Positions 35,571-45,985 are shown, counted from the stretch's first letter. The stretch: DNA of 64,000 bases from Persicobacter sp. CCB-QB2 (GCF_001274635.1 NZ_LBGV01000001.1:3038001-3102000), one strand, 5' to 3'. Program-made: numbers and translations. The notes: generated by a model from the sequence alone, not told the origin.

Positions 35571-35982
35571 GCTCCGGTTTAAAGGCTGGCATCCTCTTTC
35601 ACTAATTGGATTATTGCGGAGGCAATACCTGATTTTGGCAGGGAACAGCATCACTATCGTGTTTAAAAACCAAAATTCGCAGCGAAAATTTGATTATTAC
35701 AGCAACGATACCCGATTATTTTGAGAGCATAGCCTCGCTATTGTTGAGAAATGATCCAAAATCGCTTCTAATGATTCGAATCTATAGCCGGAGGGTGTGC
35801 TTTTAAGCATGCTCTAAGATTGGAAATTCACACGAATTCGCTTCCCATCATTCGAATTTTTTTCAGATGAATTGGTTTTTAACTAGTTCTATGCTTTTAA
35901 AATTCTTGGGAGATAAGCAAATGAGGTTTACCTCTATAATGGAAATCACTACCTTTGCCTAAATCCCACTAAATATAGCATC
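35571..35982. other. 412-base gap before ribE
   Basis: No gene was found. It contains two near-copies (17 of 20 bases) of TCGCTTCTAATGATTCGAAT at 35762-35781 and 35838-35857, and the ribE promoter near the right end. The conserved boxes of an FMN riboswitch were looked for and not seen. Confidence 0.5.
35927..35957 (+). promoter_or_regulatory. Promoter of ribE
   Basis: TTTA (35927-35930), 19 bases, TACCTTTG (35950-35957): an exact TAnnTTTG box and one mismatch in the -33 box, 25 bases before the start codon. Confidence 0.65.
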
Positions 35983-36612
35983 ATGTTTACAGGAATAATT
36001 GAACAAATCGGTATCATCAAGGAAGTCATTCAAGACCATTCTAATGCCGTTTTTAAAATCGAGTCTGTACTGGCTCCTGAATTAAAAATCGATCAGAGTT
36101 TAGCACACAATGGTGTTTGCCTGACAGTGACTGAAATAGACGGAAATGTTTCTACGGTAGTTGCCGTGGATGAAACCCTGAAAAAAACAGCCCTGGGCGA
36201 TTTAAAAGCGGGAGATATTGTAAACCTGGAAAGAGCCATGGCTTCCGGTGGTCGCTATGACGGCCACATTGTGCAGGGACATGTGGATCAGGTGGGTATT
36301 TGCACCAGTGTTCAGGAAGTGGATGGCTCCTGGCTATTTGATTTCGAATATGACCCTGCCACCGGCAACTTTTGCGTGGAAAAGGGTTCCATTACCATTA
36401 ATGGCGTAAGTTTAACGGTTTTTAATACGGCAGAGAAAGGAAAATTCCGTGTAACAATTATTCCTTACACCTTCGAGCACACCAATTTTAAACAAATTAA
36501 AGCGGGCGATAAGGTGAACCTAGAATTCGATATTCTTGGAAAATATGTTCAAAGATTATTCGAAGGAGGCTATGAAGATTATCTTTTGGAAAAGTTAAAA
36601 GGTAAAGTTTAA
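35983..36612 (+). CDS. ribE: Riboflavin synthase, alpha subunit
   Basis: A 209-aa enzyme that makes riboflavin from two molecules of 6,7-dimethyl-8-ribityllumazine. It has the two homologous beta-barrel halves of the family: MFTGIIEQIGII with AHNGVCLTVTE, and GHIVQGHVDQVG with EKGSITINGVSLTV. MFTGI at the extreme N-terminus confirms the start. The partner lumazine synthase gene, ribH, lies 20 kb away in the same window, so the riboflavin genes are dispersed. A strong hairpin follows the gene. Confidence 0.95.
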   Translation: MFTGIIEQIGIIKEVIQDHSNAVFKIESVLAPELKIDQSLAHNGVCLTVTEIDGNVSTVVAVDETLKKTALGDLKAGDIVNLERAMASGGRYDGHIVQGHVDQVGICTSVQEVDGSWLFDFEYDPATGNFCVEKGSITINGVSLTVFNTAEKGKFRVTIIPYTFEHTNFKQIKAGDKVNLEFDILGKYVQRLFEGGYEDYLLEKLKGKV

Positions 36613-36650
36613 ATTACATGCATTCTTCCAATATGCTTTAAACTAAAACG

Positions 36651-36694
36651 AAGCGCATCAGTCATTTTGAATAAAAAAACTGATGCGCTTTTTT
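36651..36694 (+). terminator. Terminator of ribE overlapping the next start codon
   Basis: The perfect 12-bp stem AAGCGCATCAGT / ACTGATGCGCTT is followed by TTTT. The 3' arm contains the ATG (36683-36685) of the following gene. Confidence 0.8.
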
Positions 36695-37570
36695 CGTCAA
36701 TTTCAAAAAAAATACAACCTCAGTGACCGGGAGCTTTGGTCGGTGATCTTACTTCACCTTTTTATCATTATCATTTTGGGATTAGGGAACACCCTTCCCC
36801 AATTATTGAAACCCACTGCGATAAAATTGGGTATTATTGAAGAAATCACTATTTCTCCCCAATTATTGGCTTTACAGAAGGAATGGGAAAAAGACAGTCT
36901 GTTCACTTTTAATCCCAATAAGGCCAATGCCCTACAACTTCACCAATTAGGCTTTAAGAAAAAAAGCATTCAGCATCTTCTCAACTTCCGCAAAAAAGGC
37001 TATCACTTTCGGCTCAAAAAAGACCTGCTCAAAATTGCTGAAATAGATTCCCTCCATTTTCAAAAAATTTACACTTACATCGATCTACCGGAAAGCTTTC
37101 CCAAACGTAATCCTAAATTCAAAGCCAAGCCTAAAATGGCGAAGGCCTATTCGCCTCCTAAAAAGCTAAACATTAATCTCAACACCGCCGATAAGCTCAT
37201 TTTGTCAAAAATATATGGTATAGGTCCCAAGCGAGCAGAGCAGATCCTCAAGTACCGAAAGCTACTGGGAGGCTATGTGGAAAAAGAACAACTGGCCGAG
37301 GTCTATGCACTCGAAGGAGAGACCGAAGTGCTGAAAAATTGCTACCAGGCTTGCTTTATTACGCCCCACTTCCAACCCGAAACCATCTCCATCAATCAGG
37401 ATGACTTCAAAAAACTAGTCCGACACCCCTATCTGGAATATGAAGAAGTCAAGGTGATTTGCAATTACCGAAGGGAATTCCCAATTGAGAATAGTAGTCA
37501 TTTAAAGAAAATCCTATCCTGTAGTGACAGAAAAATACAAAAATTAGCTCCCTACCTCAATTTCGATTGA
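36683..37570 (+). CDS. Membrane-anchored helix-hairpin-helix (ComEA-like) protein
   Basis: A 295-aa protein with one N-terminal membrane helix (SVILLHLFIIIILGLG, about 20-35) and two or three helix-hairpin-helix motifs: FNPNKANALQLHQLGF (about 75-90) and INLNTADKLILSKIYGIGP (about 165-183, the ComEA-type DNA-binding core), with a further degenerate copy after 235. ComEA binds incoming DNA in competence. Bacteroidota have many such proteins of unproven function, so DNA uptake is only suggested. The ATG lies in the 3' arm of the ribE terminator; no other ATG fits before the membrane helix. Confidence 0.72.
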   Translation: MRFFRQFQKKYNLSDRELWSVILLHLFIIIILGLGNTLPQLLKPTAIKLGIIEEITISPQLLALQKEWEKDSLFTFNPNKANALQLHQLGFKKKSIQHLLNFRKKGYHFRLKKDLLKIAEIDSLHFQKIYTYIDLPESFPKRNPKFKAKPKMAKAYSPPKKLNINLNTADKLILSKIYGIGPKRAEQILKYRKLLGGYVEKEQLAEVYALEGETEVLKNCYQACFITPHFQPETISINQDDFKKLVRHPYLEYEEVKVICNYRREFPIENSSHLKKILSCSDRKIQKLAPYLNFD

Positions 37571-37616
37571 CGGGTATCACTTTTTACCTTAATTTGGGAA
37601 ATTCCTTTTATTGCGT

Positions 37617-38039
37617 ATGAAGTTTTTCCAACACCAATTAAGGCTTCCCGCCTTCCGAAGAGGTTTTCACCTGATTACGGAGGAGGTGATGGCCCACATG
37701 CCCGAATTATCGCAAATTAAGGTCGGAATCTTACATGTGTTTATTCAGCATACTTCCGCTAGTTTAACCATAAATGAGAATGCCGACCCTACCGTAAGGC
37801 AGGATTTTGAAGCCCATATGAATAAAATGGTGCCGGAAGGAGCCTCCTATTTCAAACACACCTATGAAGGTCCCGATGATATGCCCGCGCATATTAAGGC
37901 ATCCCTTATGGGGCCTGCTTTAACAATTCCTATCACCAATGGACAATTGAACATGGGGACCTGGCAGGGCATTTACCTTTGCGAGCATCGGGATTATGGG
38001 GGAGAAAGAAAAATTATCATAACCGCCCAGGGAATTTAG
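37617..38039 (+). CDS. YjbQ family protein (UPF0047), secondary thiamine-phosphate synthase-like
   Basis: 140 aa from the ATG at 37617 (MKFFQHQLRLPAFRRGFHLI); an upstream TTG at 37611 adds two residues only. Family signatures are LHVFIQHTSASLTINENADP and MGTWQGIYLCEHRD, with the conserved His/Glu set. Members can complement thiamine-phosphate synthase mutants weakly, and their true role is unsettled. The gene lies 46 bases after the ComEA-like gene on the same strand. Confidence 0.88.
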   Translation: MKFFQHQLRLPAFRRGFHLITEEVMAHMPELSQIKVGILHVFIQHTSASLTINENADPTVRQDFEAHMNKMVPEGASYFKHTYEGPDDMPAHIKASLMGPALTIPITNGQLNMGTWQGIYLCEHRDYGGERKIIITAQGI

Positions 38040-38205
38040 ATTTTTGAAAGCGAAAAATGCATTATGCTTTTATTTTATGACATCCCATTAAATTAAAAGT
38101 GGATTAAAAAGCACTAGACTGCGGTATTACCAGTAGTTTTATTAATTTTATCGTTATTTATTGCATTTAGCGCATTTCTTCATTTTATACCAGAAAAGCT
38201 GATCA

Positions 38206-38799
38206 ATGATTGCATATATCCGAGGAAGAATTACAGAAAAAGAACCAACATATGTAGTGTTGGATGTGGGAGGATTAGGTTATGAAGTTCGTATTTCCCT
38301 CAATACTTTTGAAAAACTTCAGGACAATAAAGAAGAAGTGAGATTAGCCACTTATTTACAGGTAAAGGAAGATGCTCACACCCTTTTCGGCTTTTTTGAT
38401 ATCCTGGAGAAAAAGCTTTTTTTACACCTTATTGGCGTAAATGGCGTGGGTGCCAATACGGCCATGGTTATGCTTTCCTCCATGAATGTCAGGGAGCTTA
38501 AAGAGGCCATTGCTTCTGAGGATGTAAAAACTATTCAAAAAATTAAAGGCATCGGAGCCAAAACTGCTCAGCGCATCATTCTGGAATTGAAAGATAAATT
38601 GCTGAAAGAGGGGGTGGATGCTCCGGCAAGTTCTACTGGCGGTGGCACAGCACATCAGGCGAAAGAAGAAGCTTTAATTGCACTGACTACTTTAGGAATA
38701 CCTAAAGCCACTGCTGAAAAAAGCATCACTAATATTCTTAAAAAGCATGGAAGTGATATTGGTGTGGAAGAGATCATCAAACTTGCACTAAAAAATTAA
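38206..38799 (+). CDS. ruvA: Holliday junction branch migration protein RuvA
   Basis: A 197-aa DNA-binding subunit of the RuvAB branch-migration motor. The N-terminal OB-fold (MIAYIRGRITEKEPTYVVLD), two helix-hairpin-helix motifs (LFLHLIGVNGVGANTAMVML and IKGIGAKTAQRIILELKDKL) and a C-terminal RuvB-contact domain (EEALIALTTLGIPKATAEK) are all present at normal spacing. sprA follows 37 bases later, an order often seen in Bacteroidota. ruvB and ruvC are not here. Confidence 0.95.
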   Translation: MIAYIRGRITEKEPTYVVLDVGGLGYEVRISLNTFEKLQDNKEEVRLATYLQVKEDAHTLFGFFDILEKKLFLHLIGVNGVGANTAMVMLSSMNVRELKEAIASEDVKTIQKIKGIGAKTAQRIILELKDKLLKEGVDAPASSTGGGTAHQAKEEALIALTTLGIPKATAEKSITNILKKHGSDIGVEEIIKLALKN

Positions 38800-38836
38800 T
38801 CCTGACTCAACCTATTTTTTTTAACCCATCACCACC

Positions 38837-41800
38837 TTGAAGTCTAACCTTTATTCAATATCTCAACTACTGTTCATTGCAGCAGTAACGCTTTTCGCAG
38901 CACCGGCATTGTCTGATGCTGCAGCGCCTTTTTTCCAGGTGGTGGAACAGGCTGATACCCTTAGGAATGAGAATCAGAAAGACAGTATTCCGGAGAAATA
39001 TGTACCGTCTCGCACTCCGCAGATTAATCCGGAATCTGATCGGCCCGGAGCGCCCTTTACAGATCCTAATTTGGGACTTTCGCCATTATACCTGAAAGAT
39101 CCCTCCAATGTGAAGATGGATGTTGAGCTGGATACCGCCAACAACTATACCATTTATGAAAAAATGGGTGATGTGAATTTCCGGCCCACCACCAATATGA
39201 CTTTTGATGAATTCAATCAATACAACAATCAACAGATTCAAAAGGAATATTGGCTGGAAAGATCAAAAGGACTGGACGGCGAAAGTGCGGTAAGTGGGCG
39301 ACAATTGATTCCGCCTATTTATGTGAGTCCTATTTTCGACCGTATTTTCGGCGGGAGTTATATTGACATTACCCCTTCCGGTTATGCCACCTTAGATTTT
39401 GCCTTAAGATATCAAAGAGTGGCCAATCCGGCCGTACCGGTTTCTCAACAACGAAATGGCGGTTTTGAATTTCAAAACCAAATATCCATGAACGTCATCG
39501 GGGAGATTGGAGATAAGCTGAAGGTGACTGCCAATTTTGACAACAACAAGGCTTTTAACTTTCAAAATGACTTCCGGGTAGAATATACCGGATACAAGGA
39601 AGAAATCATCAAAAAGATTGAAGTCGGTAATGTAAGTTTACCCTCTTCCAACAGTTTGATTACCGGTGCTCAAAACCTATTCGGAGTAAAAGCTCAATTC
39701 CAGTTTGGTAAACTTTACGCGACCACGCTTTTTTCCACACAAAGAGGTAAATCAAATACCATTGTTCTGGAAGGAAATTCCGGAGGACAAGGAAAACAAT
39801 TTGAGATGGTGGCTTCGAATTATGACGAAAACCGCCACTTCTTCCTGGGCCACTTCTTCAAAGATAATTATGAAAACTGGTTGAGAGGATTACCTCAGGT
39901 GCTTTCAGGGGTGAACGTTACCCGGGTAGAAGTCTATGTGCTGAATCGAAATAATGACACCCAAACCCTGCGAAATGTAGCCGGTCTCCTGGATATGGCC
40001 GAACCCAACAGGGATAATATGAATAAACCGGATAACTCCTTTAACCAACCTATTAATCCGGCTTTTCCGAATGATAACCGTGCCAATGGCATGTTCAACA
40101 GCTTGCAGCAAGATCCCTCTTTAAGAAATGCGGACACCTTTACCGATGCGATGATTGCCAAAGGCTTCGAAAATTCAGAAGATTTTGTCAAGATCAATGG
40201 GGCCAGAAAGCTGGATCCGCAGGAATATTCCATTCATAGTGCATTAGGTTATATCTCGCTTTTCCGTCGTTTACAAAATGATGAAATGCTGGCCGTAGCC
40301 TACGAATACACTTACAACGGACAAGCTTATAAAGTAGGGGAGATGTCAGAAGATTATCAGAACAGACCTGATGCTGAACTGATCTTCCTGAAAATGCTTC
40401 GCCCCAATAAAATTGACGTAGAATCACCCGCCTGGCAGCTGATGATGAGAAACGTCTACAACCTGGGATCCTCTCAAATTGGGCCGGAGGGTTTTGATTT
40501 GAAAGTGATTTACCGGGATGACCGTACCGGTATTGATAACCCCAGTTTGCATGAGGGAACAAACACTAAGGATAAGCCTTTGGTGGAATTGTTAAGAGCC
40601 GATAGATTGAACAGAAACGGAGACCCGCAGCCGGATGGTATTTTTGATTACGTCGCCGACGTTACCGTATTCTCCGACAATGGAAACATCTTCTTCCCGG
40701 TACTGCAGCCTTTTGGAAACACCCTGGACGAACAGTTCCTCCCCACGGAGGATGTTTTAAAAGAAAAATATGTCTTCGAGGAACTCTATGCCAGAACCAA
40801 GGCGGATGCCGAGCTGGTCACCGAAAAGAATAAATTCTTTATCAAAGGATCCTTCCAGGCCGGTAGTGGCTCGGAAATCACCCTTCCGGGAATTGATATC
40901 TCTCCGGGATCCGTGGTGCTTTCTGCTGGTGGTATTCCCATGACCGAGGGCGTGGATTATACGGTAGATTATAACCTGGGCCGGGTAAATATTACCAACC
41001 AGGCCATTCTGAATTCCGGAAAATCCATTACCATTACTTATGAGCAGGCTGATTTGCTGAACTTCCAGACCCGATCCTTATTGGGAACTCGCCTGGATTA
41101 TCGGGTAGATGACCGCCTGAATATTGGAGGTACATTGCTTTACCTTAATGAACGAGCAGTCGTAAGCCGGGTAGGAATAGGTGATGAACCGGTTCGAAAT
41201 GTGAAATATGGATTTGATGTCAGCTTTCAGGATGAATCCCGCTTTCTGACCCGCATGGTAGATGCGCTGCCCCTGGTGCAAACCAAAGAAACTTCCACGG
41301 TCAGTATTAATGCAGAATTTGCGCAATTAATTCCAGGCACCTCCAATAAGGTCAATGGTTCCGGAACGGCCTATATTGATGATTTTGAAACCACGATCAC
41401 ACCTTTTTCAGTATCCAACAATTGGTTTTTAGGGGCGACTCCTGAAACCACCGGTAACCGACTCATCGAAGATAATGGAGAAGATAAACTGGGTATTAAT
41501 TATAAACGTGCCAAGCTGGCCTGGTATACCATTGACAACACCTTCTACCAGACCAACAGCCGAAATAAGCCTGCCAACATTAACACTGAAGATACCCAGA
41601 ACAACTATGTTCGGAATATTCCTCCGCAGGAGATTTTCAGAGAACGTGATGAGACCCTGATCAATGCCAATATCGCCACCTTCGATATGGCTTTTTTCCC
41701 GCAGGAACGTGGCCCCTACAACTACAATCCCAACCTGACGAATGAGGGGCTTTTGCCGGAACCGGAGGACAACTGGGGAGCCATTACCCGCGCCATTACC

Positions 41801-44800
41801 TCAGATGTGGATTTTGATAAAACCAATATCGAGTACATCGAATTCTGGATGATGGATCCCTTCATCGAGGGCACCAATGGTCGCGTACTGGACGGGCGTC
41901 TGAATACCAATAACACTACCGGAGGAGACCTGTATTTCAATCTGGGCTCTGTATCCGAAGACCTGATGAAGGATGGCAAGCATGCTTTTGAGAACGGCCT
42001 GCCGCCCGATGGCTCTGATGGCGGTTTCGACACCAACGAATGGGGTAAGGTAACCACCCAGCAATATTTGAACAATGCCTTTGATAATGACCCGAATTCC
42101 CGCCCTTTCCAGGATGTGGGACTGGATGGCCTTCGTTCAGAGGAAGAATTAGAGTTCTTCAGAGAAAATTTCATTGATCGACTGGTAGTAGCTCCGGAAG
42201 TACTTACCGCTATTTCTCAAGACCCTTCCGGTGATAACTTCCGACATTATCTGGATGCCTCCTATACCGATATGGACGCCAAAATCCTGGAGCGTTATAA
42301 AGACTTCAACGGAATGGAGGGCAACTCGCCGATTCAGTCCAACAATAATAACTTCACCTCAGCCGGTAGCGCTTATCCTGACAATGAAGATTTGAATAAT
42401 GACAACACTATCAGTGACCTGGAGGAGTATTATGAATACAAGATCAGCCTTAAGCCAGGTGACCTGGAAGTAGGTAAAAACAATATTGTTGATAAAGTCA
42501 CCAACTCAGAGGCTAACGCCTCCTGGTATTTATTCCGTATCCCGGTGCGTCAGCCTACCGGCTCCTATGGTGGGATTTCCGGTTTCAAAACCATTCGCTT
42601 TATGCGGACATACCTGACGGGCTGGCAGCAGCCGGTGGTATTGCGTATGGCCAAATTCCAGCTGGTAGGTTCGCAGTGGCGACGTTACGAAAACAGCTTA
42701 TTTGATAATGGGCTGGACGAAGTGCCGGAGCCATTTGATACCGACTTCCAGGTATCTGTGGTGAATTTGGAAGAAAACTCAAGTGCTCTCAACAAAATCC
42801 CATACCGGGTTCCACCGGGAATCAGCCGGGATTACGACAACACTTCCGTGGTTTCCCGTCAGCTGAACGAACAATCCATTCAGTTGGTGATGAAAGACCT
42901 TCAGAATAAAGACGCCCGGGCAGTGTTTAAAAACACCACCCTGGACTTGATCAATTATGGTCGATTAAAAATGTTTGTCCATGGGCAGGACCCCATCACG
43001 CAGAGTGATGAACTCCGGGTGTTCATGAGAATCGGTACGGACTTAACCCAGAACTTCTACGAAATCGAATGGCCTCTTAAAATAACACCGGAAGGTTCCA
43101 ATACCTCTGAGGAAATCTGGCCTGCAGAAAACAATCTGGACATTGCCTTAAATGACCTTTATGCCATTAAATCTCGGAGAAACAGGGAAGGCTTTGAGCA
43201 GGCTCTGCCTTATTCGCAGCAGGTGGGACGGTATAAAATCACGATTGTGGGCCGGCCGGAATTAAGTACCGTTCAAACAATTATGCTCGGTGCCCGAAAT
43301 CCGGATACCTTTGATAAGCAAAGCAAGGATATCACCGTTTGGTTTAATGAATTACGTGCAACGGATTTCGACAGTGAAAATGGTTGGGCCGGAAATGTCC
43401 GATTCAATACCAAACTGGCGGATTTAGGGGTACTTTCAGGTAGCAGTAGCTATATCTCTTCCGGCTTTGGAGGTATTCAGGATAATATTTCCGCACGTAC
43501 CAGAGAGTCTTCCCTGAACTATGATATTGCCGCTAATGTCAATTTAGATAAATTCGGGCTGGACCGTTTCGGACTACGTATTCCGATGTACGTTTCTTAC
43601 GAACATAACAAAATTACGCCAAAGTGGGACCCGCTGGATCCTGACATTCCGCTGGAGGCCTCACTGGAGTCCTTTGACACCCAGGCCGAAAGGGATGCAT
43701 ATCGCAAATTAGTGGAAGATAATACTTACCGAAGAGCGATTAGTTTTAACAATGTCCGGAAAGTAAAAGTGAAAGAGGATGCTATCCCACACATTTATGA
43801 TATTGAAAACTGGGCTTTCTCTTATGCTTATAGCGAAATTACCCGAACGAATATCAACCTGGCAGATTATATCAACTTTAACCATAAAGTAGGACTGGCC
43901 TATAACTATAACGCCAACCCCTTCATATTGGAGCCATTTAAAAACAGTAAAGGATTAAAATCAGACTGGTTGCGTTTGATCAAAGATTTCAATTTAGCCC
44001 TATGGCCCTCTTCCATTAGTGTGAGGGGAGACCTGGACCGAAGCTTTATCAGAAACCAGCTTTTCAATGAAGATTTAACCACGGTAGGCATTGAACCGAC
44101 TTATGAGAAATACTTCAATTTTAATCGCTATTACAATATTCGCTGGGCATTAACGCAAAACCTCTCGCTTACATATAATGCCAGGGCATTTGCGACCATT
44201 GATGAACCCGAAGGCGACATCAATACCCAGGCGGCCAGAGATTCCATTCGAGCCAATCTAATGAGGTTGGGCCGTTTGAAAACTTTTGATCAGAATATTC
44301 GGGCCGATTACCGATTACCTTTGGATAAAATTCCATTGACGGACTTCTTAAATGCCGACCTGAACTATTCGGTGAACTATACCTGGACGGCCGGCCCGGT
44401 GAACATTGAGGAGGAATTTGATTTCGCCAATACGATCCAAAACTACCGTCAATACGGAGGTACCGGTAAAATTGACCTGGTCAAACTCTACAATAAAAAT
44501 AAATTCCTGCGGGACATAAATAAACCTAAACGAAAACGGCGATCCTCCTCTAGGGCAACCACCAGAAAGATAGAGGCAGATACTATTAAAGCCCCTGCTG
44601 AAATGAAAGGGCTTAAGGGCATGCTAAGGTTGTTAATGATGGTTCGGGACGTGAACGCCACCATTAGCTATACGGACGGAACTTCCTTGCCGGGCTTTGA
44701 GCCAACCCCGAACCTCTTCGGGCAAAACTTTGACAATAATGCACCGGGCTGGCCCTTTATTCTGGGTAGTCAGGATGCAGGCATTCGGAATCAGCTGGCG

Positions 44801-45976
44801 GATCAGGATCTCTTGATTCAAAATGGTAACCTGACCCAACAATTCAGTCAGAACCAGATGATCAATATGAACCTGAATGCCAACCTGGAACCGATTAAGG
44901 ATTTGAAAATCCGACTGAGTATGACCAAAACGAAGAACTCCTTCTATCAGGAACTCTTCCGTTATGACACCATCAGTAATTCCTTTGAATCCAATACGCC
45001 GGCAAGAAATGGTAGCTATTCCATCTCTTATTTCATGCTACCAACCACCTTCTCCAGTTTTGATACTGATTTGGTGGACAAGGCTTTCCGGGATTTTGAA
45101 AGCTATCGCGCCATCATTAAGGACCGGCTGGATGCACTTAACCCTAATGGGGGAGAGTATAACATCAATTCTCAGGATGTGTTGATTCCGGCCTTTATTG
45201 CGGCCTATACCGGAAAATCAGCGGAAGAAGCTAAATTGAGCCCATTCCCGAAAATCCCGATTCCAAACTGGCGTCTGGACTATTCCGGATTGCGTAATAT
45301 CCCGGCGCTAAAAGACATTTTCAGTTCGGTGAATATTACTCACGCCTATAATTCAACTTACAGCGTCAACAGCTATACCAATTCACTGGAGTACACCGAT
45401 AATCTGGAGTTATCCAATGACATTGAGAATTATCCCTTGGCCACTAAAGTAAACGAAGAAACTGGCTTCTATACACCGGTATATGTGCTGGATCAAATCG
45501 TGATGTCGGAGCAATTTTCTCCGCTAATTGGTTTAAATGTCAGAACAAAATCCAAGGTAAGTGCCAAGATAGAATACCGATGGGAGAGAAACCTCGCCCT
45601 GAACATCTCCAATATTCAGATGACCGAGATGAGAAATAAAGACTGGTCCTTTGACATTGGATATACCAAAGGAGGAATGAAAATGCCATTCCGATGGAAA
45701 GGACGAACCGTCATTCTGGACAATGACCTGACCTTCCGCTTCAACTTTGTGATTCGGGATACCGAAACCCTGCAAAGAAAGCTGGATGATGTCAGCACCA
45801 TTACCAATGGTAATGTCAATTACCAGATCAGGCCTACGGTCGCCTACGTGGTAAATAACCGACTGAATATTCAAGCCTATTATGAGCGAACGGTAAACGA
45901 GCCAAAAATCTCCACTTCCTACCTCAGAACAGCCACCAATTTCGGAGTTCAGGTAAGGTTCAATTTCTCTAATTAA
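38837..45976 (+). CDS. sprA: Cell surface protein SprA, type 9 secretion system translocon
   Basis: 2379 aa. SprA forms the very large outer-membrane beta-barrel through which type 9 secretion substrates leave the cell, and it is needed for gliding in many species. The signal peptide (SISQLLFIAAVTLFAAPALS) precedes SprA-type repeats such as SPLYLKDPSNVKMDVELDT, the block GGSYIDITPSGYATLDFALR and the C-terminal barrel ending FGVQVRFNFSN. The start must be TTG (38837): an in-frame TAA lies five codons upstream, no ATG occurs before the signal peptide, and the next ATG comes far later. A strong terminator follows. porV, gldK-N and sov-like partners are outside the window. Confidence 0.95.
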   Translation: MKSNLYSISQLLFIAAVTLFAAPALSDAAAPFFQVVEQADTLRNENQKDSIPEKYVPSRTPQINPESDRPGAPFTDPNLGLSPLYLKDPSNVKMDVELDTANNYTIYEKMGDVNFRPTTNMTFDEFNQYNNQQIQKEYWLERSKGLDGESAVSGRQLIPPIYVSPIFDRIFGGSYIDITPSGYATLDFALRYQRVANPAVPVSQQRNGGFEFQNQISMNVIGEIGDKLKVTANFDNNKAFNFQNDFRVEYTGYKEEIIKKIEVGNVSLPSSNSLITGAQNLFGVKAQFQFGKLYATTLFSTQRGKSNTIVLEGNSGGQGKQFEMVASNYDENRHFFLGHFFKDNYENWLRGLPQVLSGVNVTRVEVYVLNRNNDTQTLRNVAGLLDMAEPNRDNMNKPDNSFNQPINPAFPNDNRANGMFNSLQQDPSLRNADTFTDAMIAKGFENSEDFVKINGARKLDPQEYSIHSALGYISLFRRLQNDEMLAVAYEYTYNGQAYKVGEMSEDYQNRPDAELIFLKMLRPNKIDVESPAWQLMMRNVYNLGSSQIGPEGFDLKVIYRDDRTGIDNPSLHEGTNTKDKPLVELLRADRLNRNGDPQPDGIFDYVADVTVFSDNGNIFFPVLQPFGNTLDEQFLPTEDVLKEKYVFEELYARTKADAELVTEKNKFFIKGSFQAGSGSEITLPGIDISPGSVVLSAGGIPMTEGVDYTVDYNLGRVNITNQAILNSGKSITITYEQADLLNFQTRSLLGTRLDYRVDDRLNIGGTLLYLNERAVVSRVGIGDEPVRNVKYGFDVSFQDESRFLTRMVDALPLVQTKETSTVSINAEFAQLIPGTSNKVNGSGTAYIDDFETTITPFSVSNNWFLGATPETTGNRLIEDNGEDKLGINYKRAKLAWYTIDNTFYQTNSRNKPANINTEDTQNNYVRNIPPQEIFRERDETLINANIATFDMAFFPQERGPYNYNPNLTNEGLLPEPEDNWGAITRAITSDVDFDKTNIEYIEFWMMDPFIEGTNGRVLDGRLNTNNTTGGDLYFNLGSVSEDLMKDGKHAFENGLPPDGSDGGFDTNEWGKVTTQQYLNNAFDNDPNSRPFQDVGLDGLRSEEELEFFRENFIDRLVVAPEVLTAISQDPSGDNFRHYLDASYTDMDAKILERYKDFNGMEGNSPIQSNNNNFTSAGSAYPDNEDLNNDNTISDLEEYYEYKISLKPGDLEVGKNNIVDKVTNSEANASWYLFRIPVRQPTGSYGGISGFKTIRFMRTYLTGWQQPVVLRMAKFQLVGSQWRRYENSLFDNGLDEVPEPFDTDFQVSVVNLEENSSALNKIPYRVPPGISRDYDNTSVVSRQLNEQSIQLVMKDLQNKDARAVFKNTTLDLINYGRLKMFVHGQDPITQSDELRVFMRIGTDLTQNFYEIEWPLKITPEGSNTSEEIWPAENNLDIALNDLYAIKSRRNREGFEQALPYSQQVGRYKITIVGRPELSTVQTIMLGARNPDTFDKQSKDITVWFNELRATDFDSENGWAGNVRFNTKLADLGVLSGSSSYISSGFGGIQDNISARTRESSLNYDIAANVNLDKFGLDRFGLRIPMYVSYEHNKITPKWDPLDPDIPLEASLESFDTQAERDAYRKLVEDNTYRRAISFNNVRKVKVKEDAIPHIYDIENWAFSYAYSEITRTNINLADYINFNHKVGLAYNYNANPFILEPFKNSKGLKSDWLRLIKDFNLALWPSSISVRGDLDRSFIRNQLFNEDLTTVGIEPTYEKYFNFNRYYNIRWALTQNLSLTYNARAFATIDEPEGDINTQAARDSIRANLMRLGRLKTFDQNIRADYRLPLDKIPLTDFLNADLNYSVNYTWTAGPVNIEEEFDFANTIQNYRQYGGTGKIDLVKLYNKNKFLRDINKPKRKRRSSSRATTRKIEADTIKAPAEMKGLKGMLRLLMMVRDVNATISYTDGTSLPGFEPTPNLFGQNFDNNAPGWPFILGSQDAGIRNQLADQDLLIQNGNLTQQFSQNQMINMNLNANLEPIKDLKIRLSMTKTKNSFYQELFRYDTISNSFESNTPARNGSYSISYFMLPTTFSSFDTDLVDKAFRDFESYRAIIKDRLDALNPNGGEYNINSQDVLIPAFIAAYTGKSAEEAKLSPFPKIPIPNWRLDYSGLRNIPALKDIFSSVNITHAYNSTYSVNSYTNSLEYTDNLELSNDIENYPLATKVNEETGFYTPVYVLDQIVMSEQFSPLIGLNVRTKSKVSAKIEYRWERNLALNISNIQMTEMRNKDWSFDIGYTKGGMKMPFRWKGRTVILDNDLTFRFNFVIRDTETLQRKLDDVSTITNGNVNYQIRPTVAYVVNNRLNIQAYYERTVNEPKISTSYLRTATNFGVQVRFNFSN

Positions 45977-45985
45977 TTTCTTAAG

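Noticed and set aside
35571..36000. FMN riboswitch expected before ribE
   Set aside because: The conserved AGGGGC/GGGTG-type boxes and closing stem were not found; the promoter leaves only a short leader.
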